Below are positions 22,576-31,657 of a DNA stretch of 64,000 nt, one piece after another. Source of the stretch: Falsiroseomonas selenitidurans. Its GTDB lineage: Bacteria; Pseudomonadota; Alphaproteobacteria; Acetobacterales; Acetobacteraceae. The stretch is from contig NZ_JAAVNE010000023.1 of the NCBI RefSeq assembly GCF_012103215.1, positions 20,345 through 84,344 on the forward strand, given 5' to 3'. The notes under the pieces are model-generated. The model saw only the letters and a program-made list of their open reading frames with translations. It ran no database searches and was not told the DNA's origin. The position numbers and the translations under genes are program-made. Each line of letters opens with the position of its first letter. The first letter of the stretch is position 1.

Positions 22576-24932
22576 CAGGCCGCCCCCGCCCCGGCCAGCA
22601 GCAGCACCCTGGTGGTGCCGCCATCCGGGCTGAAGGCCAGCAGCGTCGCCAGCCCACCCGCGCGGATCTTCGTCAGCCCATCCGGGTTGCTCGGCGTCGT
22701 GTCGGTGAAGCCGGTCATCGCCACCGCCAGATCCGTCGCGCCGCGATTGACGACAAGGCAGGAGAAGCCGTCGCCCGTCGCCGTCCAGTTGATCGAGAGG
22801 CTGGTGCCGGCATTGGCCGAGACCAGTCGGCCGTTATGCGCGGCCAGCGTCAGCGCCGTGGCGCCGGCGGTGGCGACCACCGGCAGCGCGCGGGCGGTGA
22901 ACTGCGCATCCACATAGCCCTTGCTGGCCGCCTGCAGGCTGGCGGTGGGGTCGCCCGGCAGCAGCAGCGGCCCGGTCAGCGTGACGGTGCCGGAAGCGGC
23001 GATGCGGAAGCGCTCGGCCAGCGTGCCGGCGCTGCGCGTCTCCACCACGAAGGCGCCGGATTCGGCGCCCGTCGTCACCGCCTCGCTGAGGCCGCCGGCG
23101 CGCGCATACTCCACCTGGCCGCCGGCGGCATTGCCGCCGCTGAAGGCCAGCTGGCCCAGCGCATGGCCCGCCGCCGGGCTGGCCGAGGCGCGGCGAAGGG
23201 TGAGCTTCATCGGCGCCGTCATGGCCGAGGGCGCGCCGAACACCACTCCGCCATTCGGGTTGGCATCAGGCTCGCCGCCGATCTCGAGCGGTGCCAGCGC
23301 GCCGGCGCCGATATTGACCTGGTAGGTCACGGTGCCGTCCTGGTTCTCCACGTCCAGCTCGCCGCCCAGCGCATCGGAGCGCCGCCGCAGCAGCGCGCTC
23401 GCCTGGTCGGCGGAGGAGCCCAGCGCCTGCAGGCGGTTGCCCACCAGGGCGATGCGCGCGAGATCGGCTGGCGTCTGCGCCTCGAAGGTGGCGGAGCGGG
23501 TGTCGGAGGCGACGACGGACAGGCTGTCGCCCGTGCTGCCCAGATAGACGCGCGCCGCCGGCAGGTCGCAGGCCACCAGCGTCAGCCCGCCATCCAGCAC
23601 CTCCACCGCGCGCCCGGCGCCGTCGCCGCCGACCATCACGCCGACGAACTGGTTGTCGCCCTGGTTGCTGGCCGCCGAATTCACGCGGATGGCGGTGGCC
23701 ATGCTGCTGATGAAGCCGCCGACCCATTTGGTGCGGAAGGCGGTGCCCGCGATCAGCGCGCCGACGGTGTTGGGGTCCTTCAGCGTCAGCAGGTCGTCGA
23801 CGCTGCAATTGTGCAGCTGGATCGACTGCGCGCCGGTGCCGAGGTCGAAGCCGCGCTCGTAGCCGTAGCAGAAGCAATTGACGAATTCCGCCACGTCGCT
23901 GTCCTCGACGCGGAAGGCGGTGCCGCTGCGGCGGTTGTTCCACATCGCCACGGTGCCGCCGCCGGACCAGCCGCCGGCGAAGGCCGGGCCCTGCAGGTCG
24001 AGGCGCGTGGTGTCGACCACGGTTACCACGAAGCGGCCATTCGCGGCGCCGACGCCGCCGATGCCATAGGTGTTCACCACGTCGCCGGTGACCAGCCCAT
24101 GCGCCACGGCGGTGGTGATGCGGATGCCGCCCGCGCCGTTGTCGGCCACGGCGGAGACGGTGCGGTTGACCACCGAGACGCCGGCCAGGTTGCCGGTCAG
24201 GAAGGGCCAGAAATGCACGTCATGGATGCGCGTGATGTCGTAGGTGCGGGTCAGGTAGATGCCGTTGCGGTTGTCGCCGCGCAGGCGCCGCAGGTTCAGC
24301 CGCTGGCTGTTGTCGGACCGCACCGCCAGGTCGAAGCCCAGGATCAGCAGATCCTCCAGCAGCGCGTCGTGATGCGTGCCGGAGCCGTCGCCGATGGTCA
24401 CCGCGGTGCCGTTCATCTCGTTGCGCAGCGTGACGCCGGCGCGCAGCGAGGCGGGCGGCGCGCCCAGGCCCTCGCGCATCAGCGTCACCGCGCGCAGCGT
24501 GGCGGCGCGGTTCACCTGGATGGTGCGGTTGCCGGCGATGACCAGCGTGCCGGGGATGCTGCGGTAGTCGCCGGACAGGCGCTGCCCGCCGGGGAAGAAG
24601 GCCGGGCCTTCCAGGCACACATTCTCCTTCACCACCAGGCTGGCGCCGGCGACGCGGTAGCGGCGCGGGCCGAGGCGGACGATGCCGCCACCGCCCGCGG
24701 CCGCCGCGTCGATCGCGCCCTGGATGGCGGCGGCGTCGTCCGTGGTGCCGTTGCCGATGGCGCCGTAGTCGCGCACATGGACCATGCGTTCGGCGTGCAC
24801 GCCGGCGGTGATCTGCGCGAAGCTGGCGCGGCGGGTGACGGCGGCGGCGCCGCTGCCCTGGACGATCGGCGCGAGGTCCGCGGCGGCGAGCGCCGCGGCG
24901 GCCGGCAGGTCGGAGATCTTGGCGTCAGCCAT
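22575..24932 (-). CDS. Tailspike-like protein with pectate-lyase beta-helix
   Basis: 785 residues. The N-terminus (KISDLPAAAALAAADLAPIV) is a common tail-fibre anchor. VRDYGAIGNGTTDDAAAIQG (about 52-72) is the signature that opens Pfam pectate-lyase-superfamily beta-helices of tailspikes. Repetitive strand-turn sequence fills about 75-600. The end has LQAASKGYVDAQF, a typical trailing motif of phage tail fibres, and a final beta domain. Tailspikes of this kind bind and often cleave capsule or O-antigen. It is the largest gene of the isolated cassette and has no portal, capsid or tape-measure gene near it. Confidence 0.85.
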   Translation of the reverse strand: MADAKISDLPAAAALAAADLAPIVQGSGAAAVTRRASFAQITAGVHAERMVHVRDYGAIGNGTTDDAAAIQGAIDAAAAGGGGIVRLGPRRYRVAGASLVVKENVCLEGPAFFPGGQRLSGDYRSIPGTLVIAGNRTIQVNRAATLRAVTLMREGLGAPPASLRAGVTLRNEMNGTAVTIGDGSGTHHDALLEDLLILGFDLAVRSDNSQRLNLRRLRGDNRNGIYLTRTYDITRIHDVHFWPFLTGNLAGVSVVNRTVSAVADNGAGGIRITTAVAHGLVTGDVVNTYGIGGVGAANGRFVVTVVDTTRLDLQGPAFAGGWSGGGTVAMWNNRRSGTAFRVEDSDVAEFVNCFCYGYERGFDLGTGAQSIQLHNCSVDDLLTLKDPNTVGALIAGTAFRTKWVGGFISSMATAIRVNSAASNQGDNQFVGVMVGGDGAGRAVEVLDGGLTLVACDLPAARVYLGSTGDSLSVVASDTRSATFEAQTPADLARIALVGNRLQALGSSADQASALLRRRSDALGGELDVENQDGTVTYQVNIGAGALAPLEIGGEPDANPNGGVVFGAPSAMTAPMKLTLRRASASPAAGHALGQLAFSGGNAAGGQVEYARAGGLSEAVTTGAESGAFVVETRSAGTLAERFRIAASGTVTLTGPLLLPGDPTASLQAASKGYVDAQFTARALPVVATAGATALTLAAHNGRLVSANAGTSLSINWTATGDGFSCLVVNRGATDLAVAMTGFTDTTPSNPDGLTKIRAGGLATLLAFSPDGGTTRVLLLAGAGAA

Positions 24933-24998
24933 GGGATGTTCGGTTCCGGATCGGGTGCGGGGAAGGGCGGGCGGGGGTGCCGTTCGGGGCGCTGGCCG

Positions 24999-25649
24999 TC
25001 AGACCAGCAGGCGCCCGCCATCCTCGATCAGCAGGCTGCCGCCGGCCTGCAGCAGCAGGCCGAAGGGCAGGGTGACGCTGAAGGCGGGGGAGGTGGCCGC
25101 GACGGCGGCATCCGCGGTGGAGACCACGCGCAGCCGGTAGCCGGTGCCGGCGGCCGGCGCCGGCAGGCTGGCACTGGCCGCGCCGGCGCTGACGGTGGCG
25201 ACCGTCGGGCCGCGCACCACCGTGCCGGCGGCGTTGCTGATGCTGAAGGCCACCTGCGCCACCGGCCCGGCCACGGAAGCCGCCGCCTGCACCACGCCGT
25301 TCGAGAGGATGCCGCCGGCGATCGGCGCCAGCACCACGGTGGTGGCCACCGCGCTGGCGATCTGCGCGACGGAGAAGACCTGCGCCGCGCGCACCTGCAC
25401 GCGGAACGGCGCCGCGGCGGTGTCCAGCACCAGGCCGGAGGCCACCACGTCGCCCACGCGCACCGGCAGGAAGGAGATGGAGTCGGCGGCGATCAGCACG
25501 ATGATGTCGCCGGTCTCGAGGCGCGCGGCCGCCGGTTCGAAATAGCCGGCGGCCAGCACCGTGGCACGCGAATCGCTGGTGCGATACAGCCACATGGTGA
25601 AGCCGCTGTTGGTCACCAGCGGCACCAGGGCCGTGTTGCTGAAGGGCAT
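24999..25649 (-). CDS. Tail-fibre-linked protein, first gene of the cassette
   Basis: 216 residues. The N-terminal half (NTALVPLVTNSGFTMWLYRT, GYFEPAAARLETGDIIVLIA) is a domain that I associate with alphaproteobacterial phage-type tail loci. The C-terminal half is an Ala/Val-rich beta region ending in LLLQAGGSLLIEDGGRLLV. I chose ATG 25649, which opens the conserved domain. It leads the seven-gene cassette. A LexA-type box lies 218 nt upstream of its start. Confidence 0.7.
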   Translation of the reverse strand: MPFSNTALVPLVTNSGFTMWLYRTSDSRATVLAAGYFEPAAARLETGDIIVLIAADSISFLPVRVGDVVASGLVLDTAAAPFRVQVRAAQVFSVAQIASAVATTVVLAPIAGGILSNGVVQAAASVAGPVAQVAFSISNAAGTVVRGPTVATVSAGAASASLPAPAAGTGYRLRVVSTADAAVAATSPAFSVTLPFGLLLQAGGSLLIEDGGRLLV

Positions 25650-25968
25650 GGGCGGGGCTCCGTTCGGATGCGCGGCGGGCGGGGCGCGCGCCAGCGGCGC
25701 GCCCCGTGGGGTAGGACCCGGGAAGGGGGCGGTGGGACCGGATCGTCGGGATCGGGGCGCACGGGCGAAGGCGGGGTCCGGCCCGCGCGTGCGGCGGGGC
25801 GGCCTGCCAGGCCCGGCATCGGGCGCAACTCGCCCCTTGGTGTGGCGATGACTACAGGCGGGATAGGAACAAGTCAAGAACAAATTCCTGTCCAACCAAC
25901 CTATTCATTCCCAGTGCGGTGCGGCAAAGCCGTGTTAGGATCAGCGCTGCCTGACAGCGGAGTGCCCC
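25650..25968. other. Intergenic region between the tail cassette and potF
   Basis: 319 nt with divergent starts at both ends. The half next to the cassette (25650-25850) is GC-rich and unstructured to the eye. The potF half is AT-rich, carrying the LexA-type box at 25867-25881 and CGGAG (25958-25962) as ribosome binding site for potF. No gene is seen in it. Confidence 0.5.
25867..25881 (-). promoter_or_regulatory. LexA-type (SOS) box, GTTC-N7-GTTC
   Basis: On the minus strand the sequence is GTTCTTGACTTGTTC, an exact match to the direct-repeat operator GTTC-N7-GTTC used by alphaproteobacterial LexA. The spacer holds TTGACT, a good -35 element, so LexA binding would block a minus-strand promoter pointing at the tail-fibre cassette. 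The potF gene on the other strand starts 88 nt away. About two matches to this pattern are expected by chance in 64 kb of random sequence, so location is part of the evidence. Confidence 0.5.
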
Positions 25969-27069
25969 ATGCTGCGTCGCCTCGCCCTGCTCGCCGCGCC
26001 CCTCGTGGCCCTGCTCGCCCTCGCCCCCGCCAGCCGGGCGCAGGAGCGGGTGGTGAACGTCTTCAACTGGAACGACTACATCGACCGGGAGGTGGTGGCG
26101 CGTTTCACGGCGGAGACCGGCATCCGCGTGCGCTACGACGTCTATGACAGCCTGGAGACGCTGGAGGGCCGGCTTTCCGCCGGGCGATCGGGCTACGACA
26201 TCGTGGTGCCGACCAGCGAGCCCACCTTCTCCCGCCTCGCCCGCGCCGGGGCCTTCCGGCCGCTGGACCGCGGCCTGGTGCCGAACCTGGCGGGCCTGGA
26301 CGCCGCCCTGCAGCAGCAGGTGGCGAATGCCGATCCGGGCAACCGCTTCGGCGCCATGTATCTGTGGGGCAGCATCGGGCTCGGGCTGAATGCGGAGCGC
26401 ATCCGCGCCCTGGCGCCGGACGCGCCGATGGACAGCCTGCGCCTGCTGCTGGACCCCGCCCAGGCCCGGCGCATTGCCCGCTGCGGCATCATCATGATGG
26501 ACAGCGCCGCGGACGTCATTCCCACGGTGCTGCGCTACCTGGGCAAGAATCCCAACAGCACGGAGGCCGCCGACCTGCGGGCGGTGGAGCAGACGCTGAT
26601 GGCGGTGCGCCCGCACATCCGCACCTTCTCCACCGGCGGCACGATCGAGGCGCTGGCCACCGGCCAAGCCTGCCTTGCTTTCGCCTATTCCGGCGATGCC
26701 ATCCAGGCCGCGGCGCGGGCGGAGGAAGCGGGGCGCGGCGTCACCGTGCAGTATGTGGTGCCGACGGAAGGCGCACAGCTCTGGTTCGACCTGATGGCGA
26801 TCCCCGCCGATGCGCCGAACCCGGAGAATGCGCACGCCTTCATCAACTTCGTGCTGCAGCCGCGCGAGATCGCCGCCATCACCAACGAGGTGAACTACCC
26901 GAACGGCGTGCCGGCCAGCCGCGAATTCGTCGAGCCCGCGGTCGCCGCCAACCCCGCCGTCTTCCCCGACGAGACCATCCGCAGCCGCTTCTTCACCATC
27001 GGCCCCGTGCCGCAGGCGGCGGAGCGTGCGCGCAACCGGCTCTGGGCCCGCTTCAAGGCCGGGCGGTGA
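25969..27069 (+). CDS. potF: Polyamine ABC transporter substrate-binding protein
   Basis: 366 residues, periplasmic. Signal peptide MLRRLALLAAPLVALLALAP ends near SRAQ-E. The mature protein starts VVNVFNWNDYIDREVVARF, the hallmark of PotD/PotF proteins, followed by YDIVVPTSEPTFSRLARAG and GTNRFGAMYLWGS-like ligand-site segments. It captures putrescine or spermidine and passes it to PotHI. First gene of a four-gene operon; its stop overlaps the potG start (GTGA). Confidence 0.93.
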   Translation: MLRRLALLAAPLVALLALAPASRAQERVVNVFNWNDYIDREVVARFTAETGIRVRYDVYDSLETLEGRLSAGRSGYDIVVPTSEPTFSRLARAGAFRPLDRGLVPNLAGLDAALQQQVANADPGNRFGAMYLWGSIGLGLNAERIRALAPDAPMDSLRLLLDPAQARRIARCGIIMMDSAADVIPTVLRYLGKNPNSTEAADLRAVEQTLMAVRPHIRTFSTGGTIEALATGQACLAFAYSGDAIQAAARAEEAGRGVTVQYVVPTEGAQLWFDLMAIPADAPNPENAHAFINFVLQPREIAAITNEVNYPNGVPASREFVEPAVAANPAVFPDETIRSRFFTIGPVPQAAERARNRLWARFKAGR

Positions 27070-28211
27070 GCCAGGCTGCCAAGCCCGGCACCGCCGAGCC
27101 CTGGCGCGACCCGGCCGCCGAGCCCTTCCTGCGCATCGAGAAGGTGACGAAGCGCTTCGGCGACTTCGTCGCGCTCGATGAGGTCAGCCTGTCGATCTAT
27201 CGCGGCGAGTTGTTCGCGCTGCTCGGCGGATCGGGCTCCGGCAAGTCCACGTTGCTGCGCTGCCTGGCGGGGTTCCTGGAGCCGGATGCCGGGCGGATCG
27301 TGCTGGACGGGCAGGACATGGCCGGCGTTGCGCCCTATGCGCGCCCGGTGAACATGATGTTCCAGTCCTACGCGCTGTTCCCGCACATGACCGTGGCGCA
27401 GAACATCGGCTTCGGCCTGAAGCAGGAAGGCGCCGCGCGCGCCATCATCCGCGACCGGGTGGCGGAGATGCTGGCCCTGGTGAAGATGGAAGGCTTCGGG
27501 GACCGCAAGCCCTCGGCCCTGTCCGGCGGCCAGCGTGCCCGGGTGGCCCTGGCGCGCGCCCTGGCGAGACGCCCGAAGCTGCTGCTGCTGGACGAGCCGC
27601 TCTCGGCCCTGGACAAGAACCTGCGCGAATCCACGCAGTTCGAATTGATCAACATCCAGGAGCGCACCGGCACCACCTTCGTCATCGTCACCCATGACCA
27701 GGAGGAGGCGATGACCATGGCAACCCGCCTGGCAGTGATGGACCGCGGCACGCTGGCGCAGGTCGGCACGCCCTCCGAGGTCTATGAATTCCCCAACAGC
27801 CGTTTCACCGCGGAATTTCTGGGAACGGCGAATATCCTCGAGGGCGTCGTCGAGGGCGTCGAGGCGGAAGGCGTGCGCATCGGCAGTTCGGAGCTGGATT
27901 TCGACATCCTGGCGGAGCCGGCGCCGAGCAAGCCGCTGGGCAGCCGGGTCTTCGTCGCGCTGCGGCCCGAACGCATGCGCATCGAGCGGGTCGAGCCGGG
28001 CAGCGCGCTGGGCGACAACCGCCTGGTGGGGCGGGTGCGCGACATCGGCTATTATGGGGATTATTTCCTTTACTACGTCGTGCTGGAGCACGGCAAGGAA
28101 GTGCGCGTCAGCCAGCCCAATCTGCGCCGGCGCACGGAACGCCCGGTGGATTGGGAGGATACGGTCGCCGTCACCTGGGACCGCCAGGCCAGCATGGTGC
28201 TGCCGGAATGA
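27066..28211 (+). CDS. potG: Polyamine ABC transporter ATP-binding protein
   Basis: 381 residues starting at GTG 27066, which overlaps the potF stop. ATPase signatures are Walker A GGSGSGKST, the Q-loop in MMFQSYALFPHMTVAQN, LSGGQRARVALARAL, Walker B LLLLDEPLSALD and the switch His in VTHDQEEAMTM. A C-terminal TOBE region (about 290-375) is present. Energises polyamine import through PotH/PotI. Its stop overlaps the potH start as ATGA. Confidence 0.94.
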   Translation: MSQAAKPGTAEPWRDPAAEPFLRIEKVTKRFGDFVALDEVSLSIYRGELFALLGGSGSGKSTLLRCLAGFLEPDAGRIVLDGQDMAGVAPYARPVNMMFQSYALFPHMTVAQNIGFGLKQEGAARAIIRDRVAEMLALVKMEGFGDRKPSALSGGQRARVALARALARRPKLLLLDEPLSALDKNLRESTQFELINIQERTGTTFVIVTHDQEEAMTMATRLAVMDRGTLAQVGTPSEVYEFPNSRFTAEFLGTANILEGVVEGVEAEGVRIGSSELDFDILAEPAPSKPLGSRVFVALRPERMRIERVEPGSALGDNRLVGRVRDIGYYGDYFLYYVVLEHGKEVRVSQPNLRRRTERPVDWEDTVAVTWDRQASMVLPE

Positions 28212-29080
28212 GCCCCGCCGCGCGCCGCCGGCTGGTCCTCGCCCTGCCCTGGGCCTGGATGGCGGTGTTCTTCCTGGTGCCCTTCGGCATCGTGCTGTCG
28301 ATCGCCTTCGCGGAGCCCAGCGAGGGCCTGCCACCCTATGCGCCGCTGCTGCGCTGGTCCGGCGAGGCGACGGCGGTGCTGCAGCTCAACCTGGCCAATT
28401 TCCAGCTGCTGCTGGAGGATCCCTACTACCTGGATGCCTATCTCCGCAGCCTGCGCGTCGCTGCCATCTCCGCCACGCTGTGCCTGCTTGTCGGCTATCC
28501 CATGGCGCTGGCCATCGCGCGGGCGCCGGCGCATCGGCGGAATCTGCTGCTGATGCTGGTGGTGCTGCCCTTCTGGACCAGCTTCCTGCTGCGCGTCACC
28601 GCCTGGATCGGGATCCTGCAGGACCAGGGCTGGCTGAACGGGCTGCTGCTGGCGCTGGGCCTGATCGCGGAGCCGATCCCGCTGCTCTACACCGATGCGG
28701 CGATGTATATCGGCATCACCTATTGCTACCTGCCCTTCATGGTGCTGCCGCTCTACGCCACCCTCTCCAAGCTCGATCCGTCGCTGCTGGAGGCGGCGGA
28801 GGATCTCGGCGCACGGCCCTGGCGCGCCTTCCTGCAGGTGACGCTGCCGCTGTCGCTGCCCGGCATCGTCGCCGGCTTTCTACTCGTCTTCATCCCGGCG
28901 GTGGGGGAGTTCGTGATCCCGGAACTGCTGGGCGGCCCCTCGGCGCAGCTCATCGGCCGGGTGCTCTGGACCGAGTTCTTCCAGAACCGCGACTGGCCAC
29001 TGGCCTCGGCGCTGGCCATCGTGCTGCTGGCGGCGCTGGTCGCCCCCATCGCCCTGTTCCAGTGGCGGGCCGGGCGATGA
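28208..29080 (+). CDS. potH: Polyamine ABC transporter permease
   Basis: 290 residues with six predicted transmembrane helices. The cytoplasmic coupling motif is EAAEDLGARPWRAFLQVTLP near residue 195, which docks on PotG. ATG 28208 overlaps the potG stop by 4 nt, and its own stop overlaps potI. Homologous to PotH/PotB permeases that form a heterodimer with PotI/PotC. Confidence 0.93.
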   Translation: MSPAARRRLVLALPWAWMAVFFLVPFGIVLSIAFAEPSEGLPPYAPLLRWSGEATAVLQLNLANFQLLLEDPYYLDAYLRSLRVAAISATLCLLVGYPMALAIARAPAHRRNLLLMLVVLPFWTSFLLRVTAWIGILQDQGWLNGLLLALGLIAEPIPLLYTDAAMYIGITYCYLPFMVLPLYATLSKLDPSLLEAAEDLGARPWRAFLQVTLPLSLPGIVAGFLLVFIPAVGEFVIPELLGGPSAQLIGRVLWTEFFQNRDWPLASALAIVLLAALVAPIALFQWRAGR

Positions 29081-29859
29081 GGGGGCGGCTCGCCATCGCG
29101 CTCGGCCTCGGCTTCGCCTTCCTTTATCTGCCGATTCTGCTGATGGTGCTGTTCTCCTTCAACGACAGCCGCCTGGTCACCAGCTTCACCGGCTTCTCGC
29201 TGCGCTGGTACGCCGGCCTGTTCGGCAATGAGGCGTTGATGGGTGCGCTCGGCCTGTCGCTGCGCATCGCCGCCCTCTCCGCCACCATGGCCACCATCCT
29301 CGGCGTGCTGGCCGGCTTCGCACTGGCCCGCTTCGGGCGCTTCCGCGGCCGCGCCGGCTTCGGCGCGGTGATGGCGGCGCCGCTGGTGATGCCCGAAGTC
29401 ATCACCGGCCTGTCCCTGCTGCTGCTGTTCGTGGCCATGGAATCGGCCTTCGGCTTCCCCGCCGGCCGCGGCGCCAGCACCGTCGCCATCGCCCACGCCA
29501 CCTTCGGCGCAGCCTATGTGGCGGTGGTGGTGCAGTCCCGCCTGGCGGATTTCGACCTGAGCCTGGAGGAGGCGGCGATGGATCTCGGCGCCCGGCCCTG
29601 GAAGGTGTTCCTGGTCATCACCCTGCCGCTGATCGCGCCGGGGATCGCCGCCGGCTGGATGCTGGCCTTCACCCTGTCGCTGGACGATCTGGTGATCGCC
29701 AGCTTCGTCTCCGGCCCCGGCGCCTCCACCCTGCCGATGGTCATCTTCTCCACCGTCCGGCTGGGGCTGACGCCGGAGCTGTATGCCCTGGCGACGCTGC
29801 TGGTGGTGGCGGTGGGCCTGGTGCTGGGACTGGCGCTGCGCCTGGTCCGCCCGCGCTGA
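29077..29859 (+). CDS. potI: Polyamine ABC transporter permease
   Basis: 260 residues, six helices. The first helix is followed by FNDSRLVTSFTGFSLRWYAG, a typical PotC/PotI periplasmic loop. The coupling motif EEAAMDLGARPWKVFLVITL is intact. Start overlaps the potH stop by 4 nt. It completes potFGHI, so the importer is likely functional. Confidence 0.93.
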   Translation: MRGRLAIALGLGFAFLYLPILLMVLFSFNDSRLVTSFTGFSLRWYAGLFGNEALMGALGLSLRIAALSATMATILGVLAGFALARFGRFRGRAGFGAVMAAPLVMPEVITGLSLLLLFVAMESAFGFPAGRGASTVAIAHATFGAAYVAVVVQSRLADFDLSLEEAAMDLGARPWKVFLVITLPLIAPGIAAGWMLAFTLSLDDLVIASFVSGPGASTLPMVIFSTVRLGLTPELYALATLLVVAVGLVLGLALRLVRPR

Positions 29860-29917
29860 GGCGCGTCGGGCTCAGGCTGCCATGGTCTTTCCATCAGGCC
29901 GTGCGAGGCTGGCCGCC

Positions 29918-30280
29918 ATGCGCCCCATCCTGGTCCTTCTCCTGCTGCTTCCCCTGCTGGCCGGTTGTGCCGAGCGCTGGTCCCGCCCCGGCACGACGGA
30001 GGCGGAGGCGGAGGCAATGAACGCCGCCTGTGGCAATGACGCGCAGCAGGCCGTGCCGCCGCGCATGGTCTGGCAGCAGACCGCCCCGGCCCGCATCGAG
30101 CGCGACCGCCAGTGCTGGCGGGAGGATGGGCGCGAACGCTGCCGCACCACCGAACGCTTCCGCCCGGCGCGCTACGACATGGTGGACGTGGCCACCGGGC
30201 AGCGGGAGGCCTACCGCACCGCCTGCATGCGGGAGAAGGGCTTCGTCTTCGAGGGCTACCGCGCGCTGCGGCTGGAATAG
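29918..30280 (+). CDS. Small lipoprotein of unknown function
   Basis: 120 residues with a lipoprotein signal: a hydrophobic stretch (ILVLLLLLPLLAGC) ending in the lipobox LAGC. The mature part has five further Cys, with CWREDGRERCRTTERF in the middle, and no recognised domain. ATG 29918 was chosen because it opens the signal peptide. It is 58 nt after potI on the same strand but shows no functional link. Localisation to the inner leaflet of the outer membrane or to the periplasm is expected. Confidence 0.75.
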   Translation: MRPILVLLLLLPLLAGCAERWSRPGTTEAEAEAMNAACGNDAQQAVPPRMVWQQTAPARIERDRQCWREDGRERCRTTERFRPARYDMVDVATGQREAYRTACMREKGFVFEGYRALRLE

Positions 30281-30378
30281 CGCCGATGCGCCCCCTCGGG
30301 CCGGTGGACGCGCCCGGCGCCGGGGATTAGGACTCGCCAAGCCGCCGCAAGGGCGGCGCCGAAACGCCGGGACCCGTC

Positions 30379-31581
30379 ATGAACCTCATCGCCGACCGCC
30401 TGAACCGCATCTCGCCGTCGCAGACCATTGCCATGACCGGCAAGGCCCGCGCGCTGAAGGCGCAGGGCAAGGACATCATTTCCCTGTCCGTCGGCGAGCC
30501 GGATTTCGAGACGCCGCGCAACGTCAAGGACGCCGCCATCGCCGCGATCGAGCGGGGCGAGACGCGGTACACCGATGTCGCCGGCACGATGGAGCTTCGC
30601 CAGGCGGTCTGCCAGAAGTTCAAGCGGGATTCGGGCATCGACTACAAGCCGGAGGAGATCCTGGTCGCGACCGGTGGCAAGCAGGTGATCTTCGACGCGC
30701 TGGTCGCCACCATCAACGCCGGCGACGAGGCCATCATCCCCGCCCCCTGCTGGGTCTCCTACCCGGACATCGTGGCGCTGGCCGAGGGCACGCCGGTGAT
30801 CGTCCCCTGCGGCCCCAACCAGGGCTTCCGGATGACCGGCGAACAGCTTGAGGCGGCGATCACGCCGAAGACCAAGTGGCTGATCCTGAACAACCCCTGC
30901 AACCCGACCGGCGCCGGCTACAATGCCGAACAGCTCAAGGAGCTGACGGATGTGCTGCTGCGGCATCCGGATGTCTGGATCTTCTCCGACGACATCTACG
31001 AGAAGCTGGCCTATGACGGCATGAAGCCGGCAACGGTGGTGGAGGTGGAGCCGCGCTTGAAGGACCGCACCGTGACGATGAACGGCTGCTCCAAGGCCTA
31101 TGCCATGACCGGCTGGCGCATCGGCTTCGCCGGCGCCCCGATCCAGCTCATCAAGGCGATGGACAAACTGCAGAGCCAGTCCACCTCCAACACCAGCTCC
31201 ATCAGCCAGGCCGCGGCGATCGAGGCGCTGACCGGCCCGCAGGACAGCGTGGAGGAGATGCGCCAGGCCTTCGAGCGCCGGCGCAACCTGGTGGTCGGCA
31301 TGCTGAACCAGGCTGCCGGCATGCGCTGCGCCACGCCGGAGGGCGCCTTCTACGTCTTTCCGGACGTGCGCGGCTGCCTGGGCAAGACCAGCGCCGGCGG
31401 GGCCGCGATCGACAGCGACGAGGCCTTCTGCCTGGCGCTGCTGGAGGAGAAGGGCGTCGCCGCCGTGCACGGCGCGGCCTTCATGTTCCCCGGCCATATC
31501 CGCATCAGCTATGCGACGGACGATGCGACGCTGACCGAGGCCTGCACCCGCATCCAGGATTTTTGTGCCGGCCTGAAGTGA
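30379..31581 (+). CDS. PLP-dependent class I aminotransferase (aspartate aminotransferase-like)
   Basis: 400 residues, fold type I. Conserved SVGEPDFETP near the N-terminus, ATGGKQVIFDAL, NNPCNPTGAGYN, the PLP-contact DDIYEKLAYDG and the Schiff-base Lys in NGCSKAYAMTGWRIGFAG. This is the AspC/AatA subgroup Ib, which moves amino groups between aspartate (or aromatic or prephenate substrates) and 2-oxoglutarate. A close paralogue of equal length is encoded at 33956-35158. Cytoplasmic. Exact substrate is not resolvable. Confidence 0.92.
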   Translation: MNLIADRLNRISPSQTIAMTGKARALKAQGKDIISLSVGEPDFETPRNVKDAAIAAIERGETRYTDVAGTMELRQAVCQKFKRDSGIDYKPEEILVATGGKQVIFDALVATINAGDEAIIPAPCWVSYPDIVALAEGTPVIVPCGPNQGFRMTGEQLEAAITPKTKWLILNNPCNPTGAGYNAEQLKELTDVLLRHPDVWIFSDDIYEKLAYDGMKPATVVEVEPRLKDRTVTMNGCSKAYAMTGWRIGFAGAPIQLIKAMDKLQSQSTSNTSSISQAAAIEALTGPQDSVEEMRQAFERRRNLVVGMLNQAAGMRCATPEGAFYVFPDVRGCLGKTSAGGAAIDSDEAFCLALLEEKGVAAVHGAAFMFPGHIRISYATDDATLTEACTRIQDFCAGLK

Positions 31582-31657
31582 AGCCGACGGCCGTCTTCGG
31601 CGCCTCGCCGGGCGCCTTTCCGACCTCGGGCGCCGGCCGAGCCGTGCGGCCGGGCCC

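Noticed and set aside
20274..25649. Complete prophage
   Set aside because: No integrase, terminase, portal, capsid or lysis gene in or around the cassette, and no att-like repeats at the single tRNA in the window.
22494..26147. Very long (over 1200-codon) plus-strand open frame opposite the tail-fibre cassette
   Set aside because: The minus-strand frames show recognisable tailspike and fibre motifs; the plus-strand translation is low-complexity His/Arg/Gly-rich noise.
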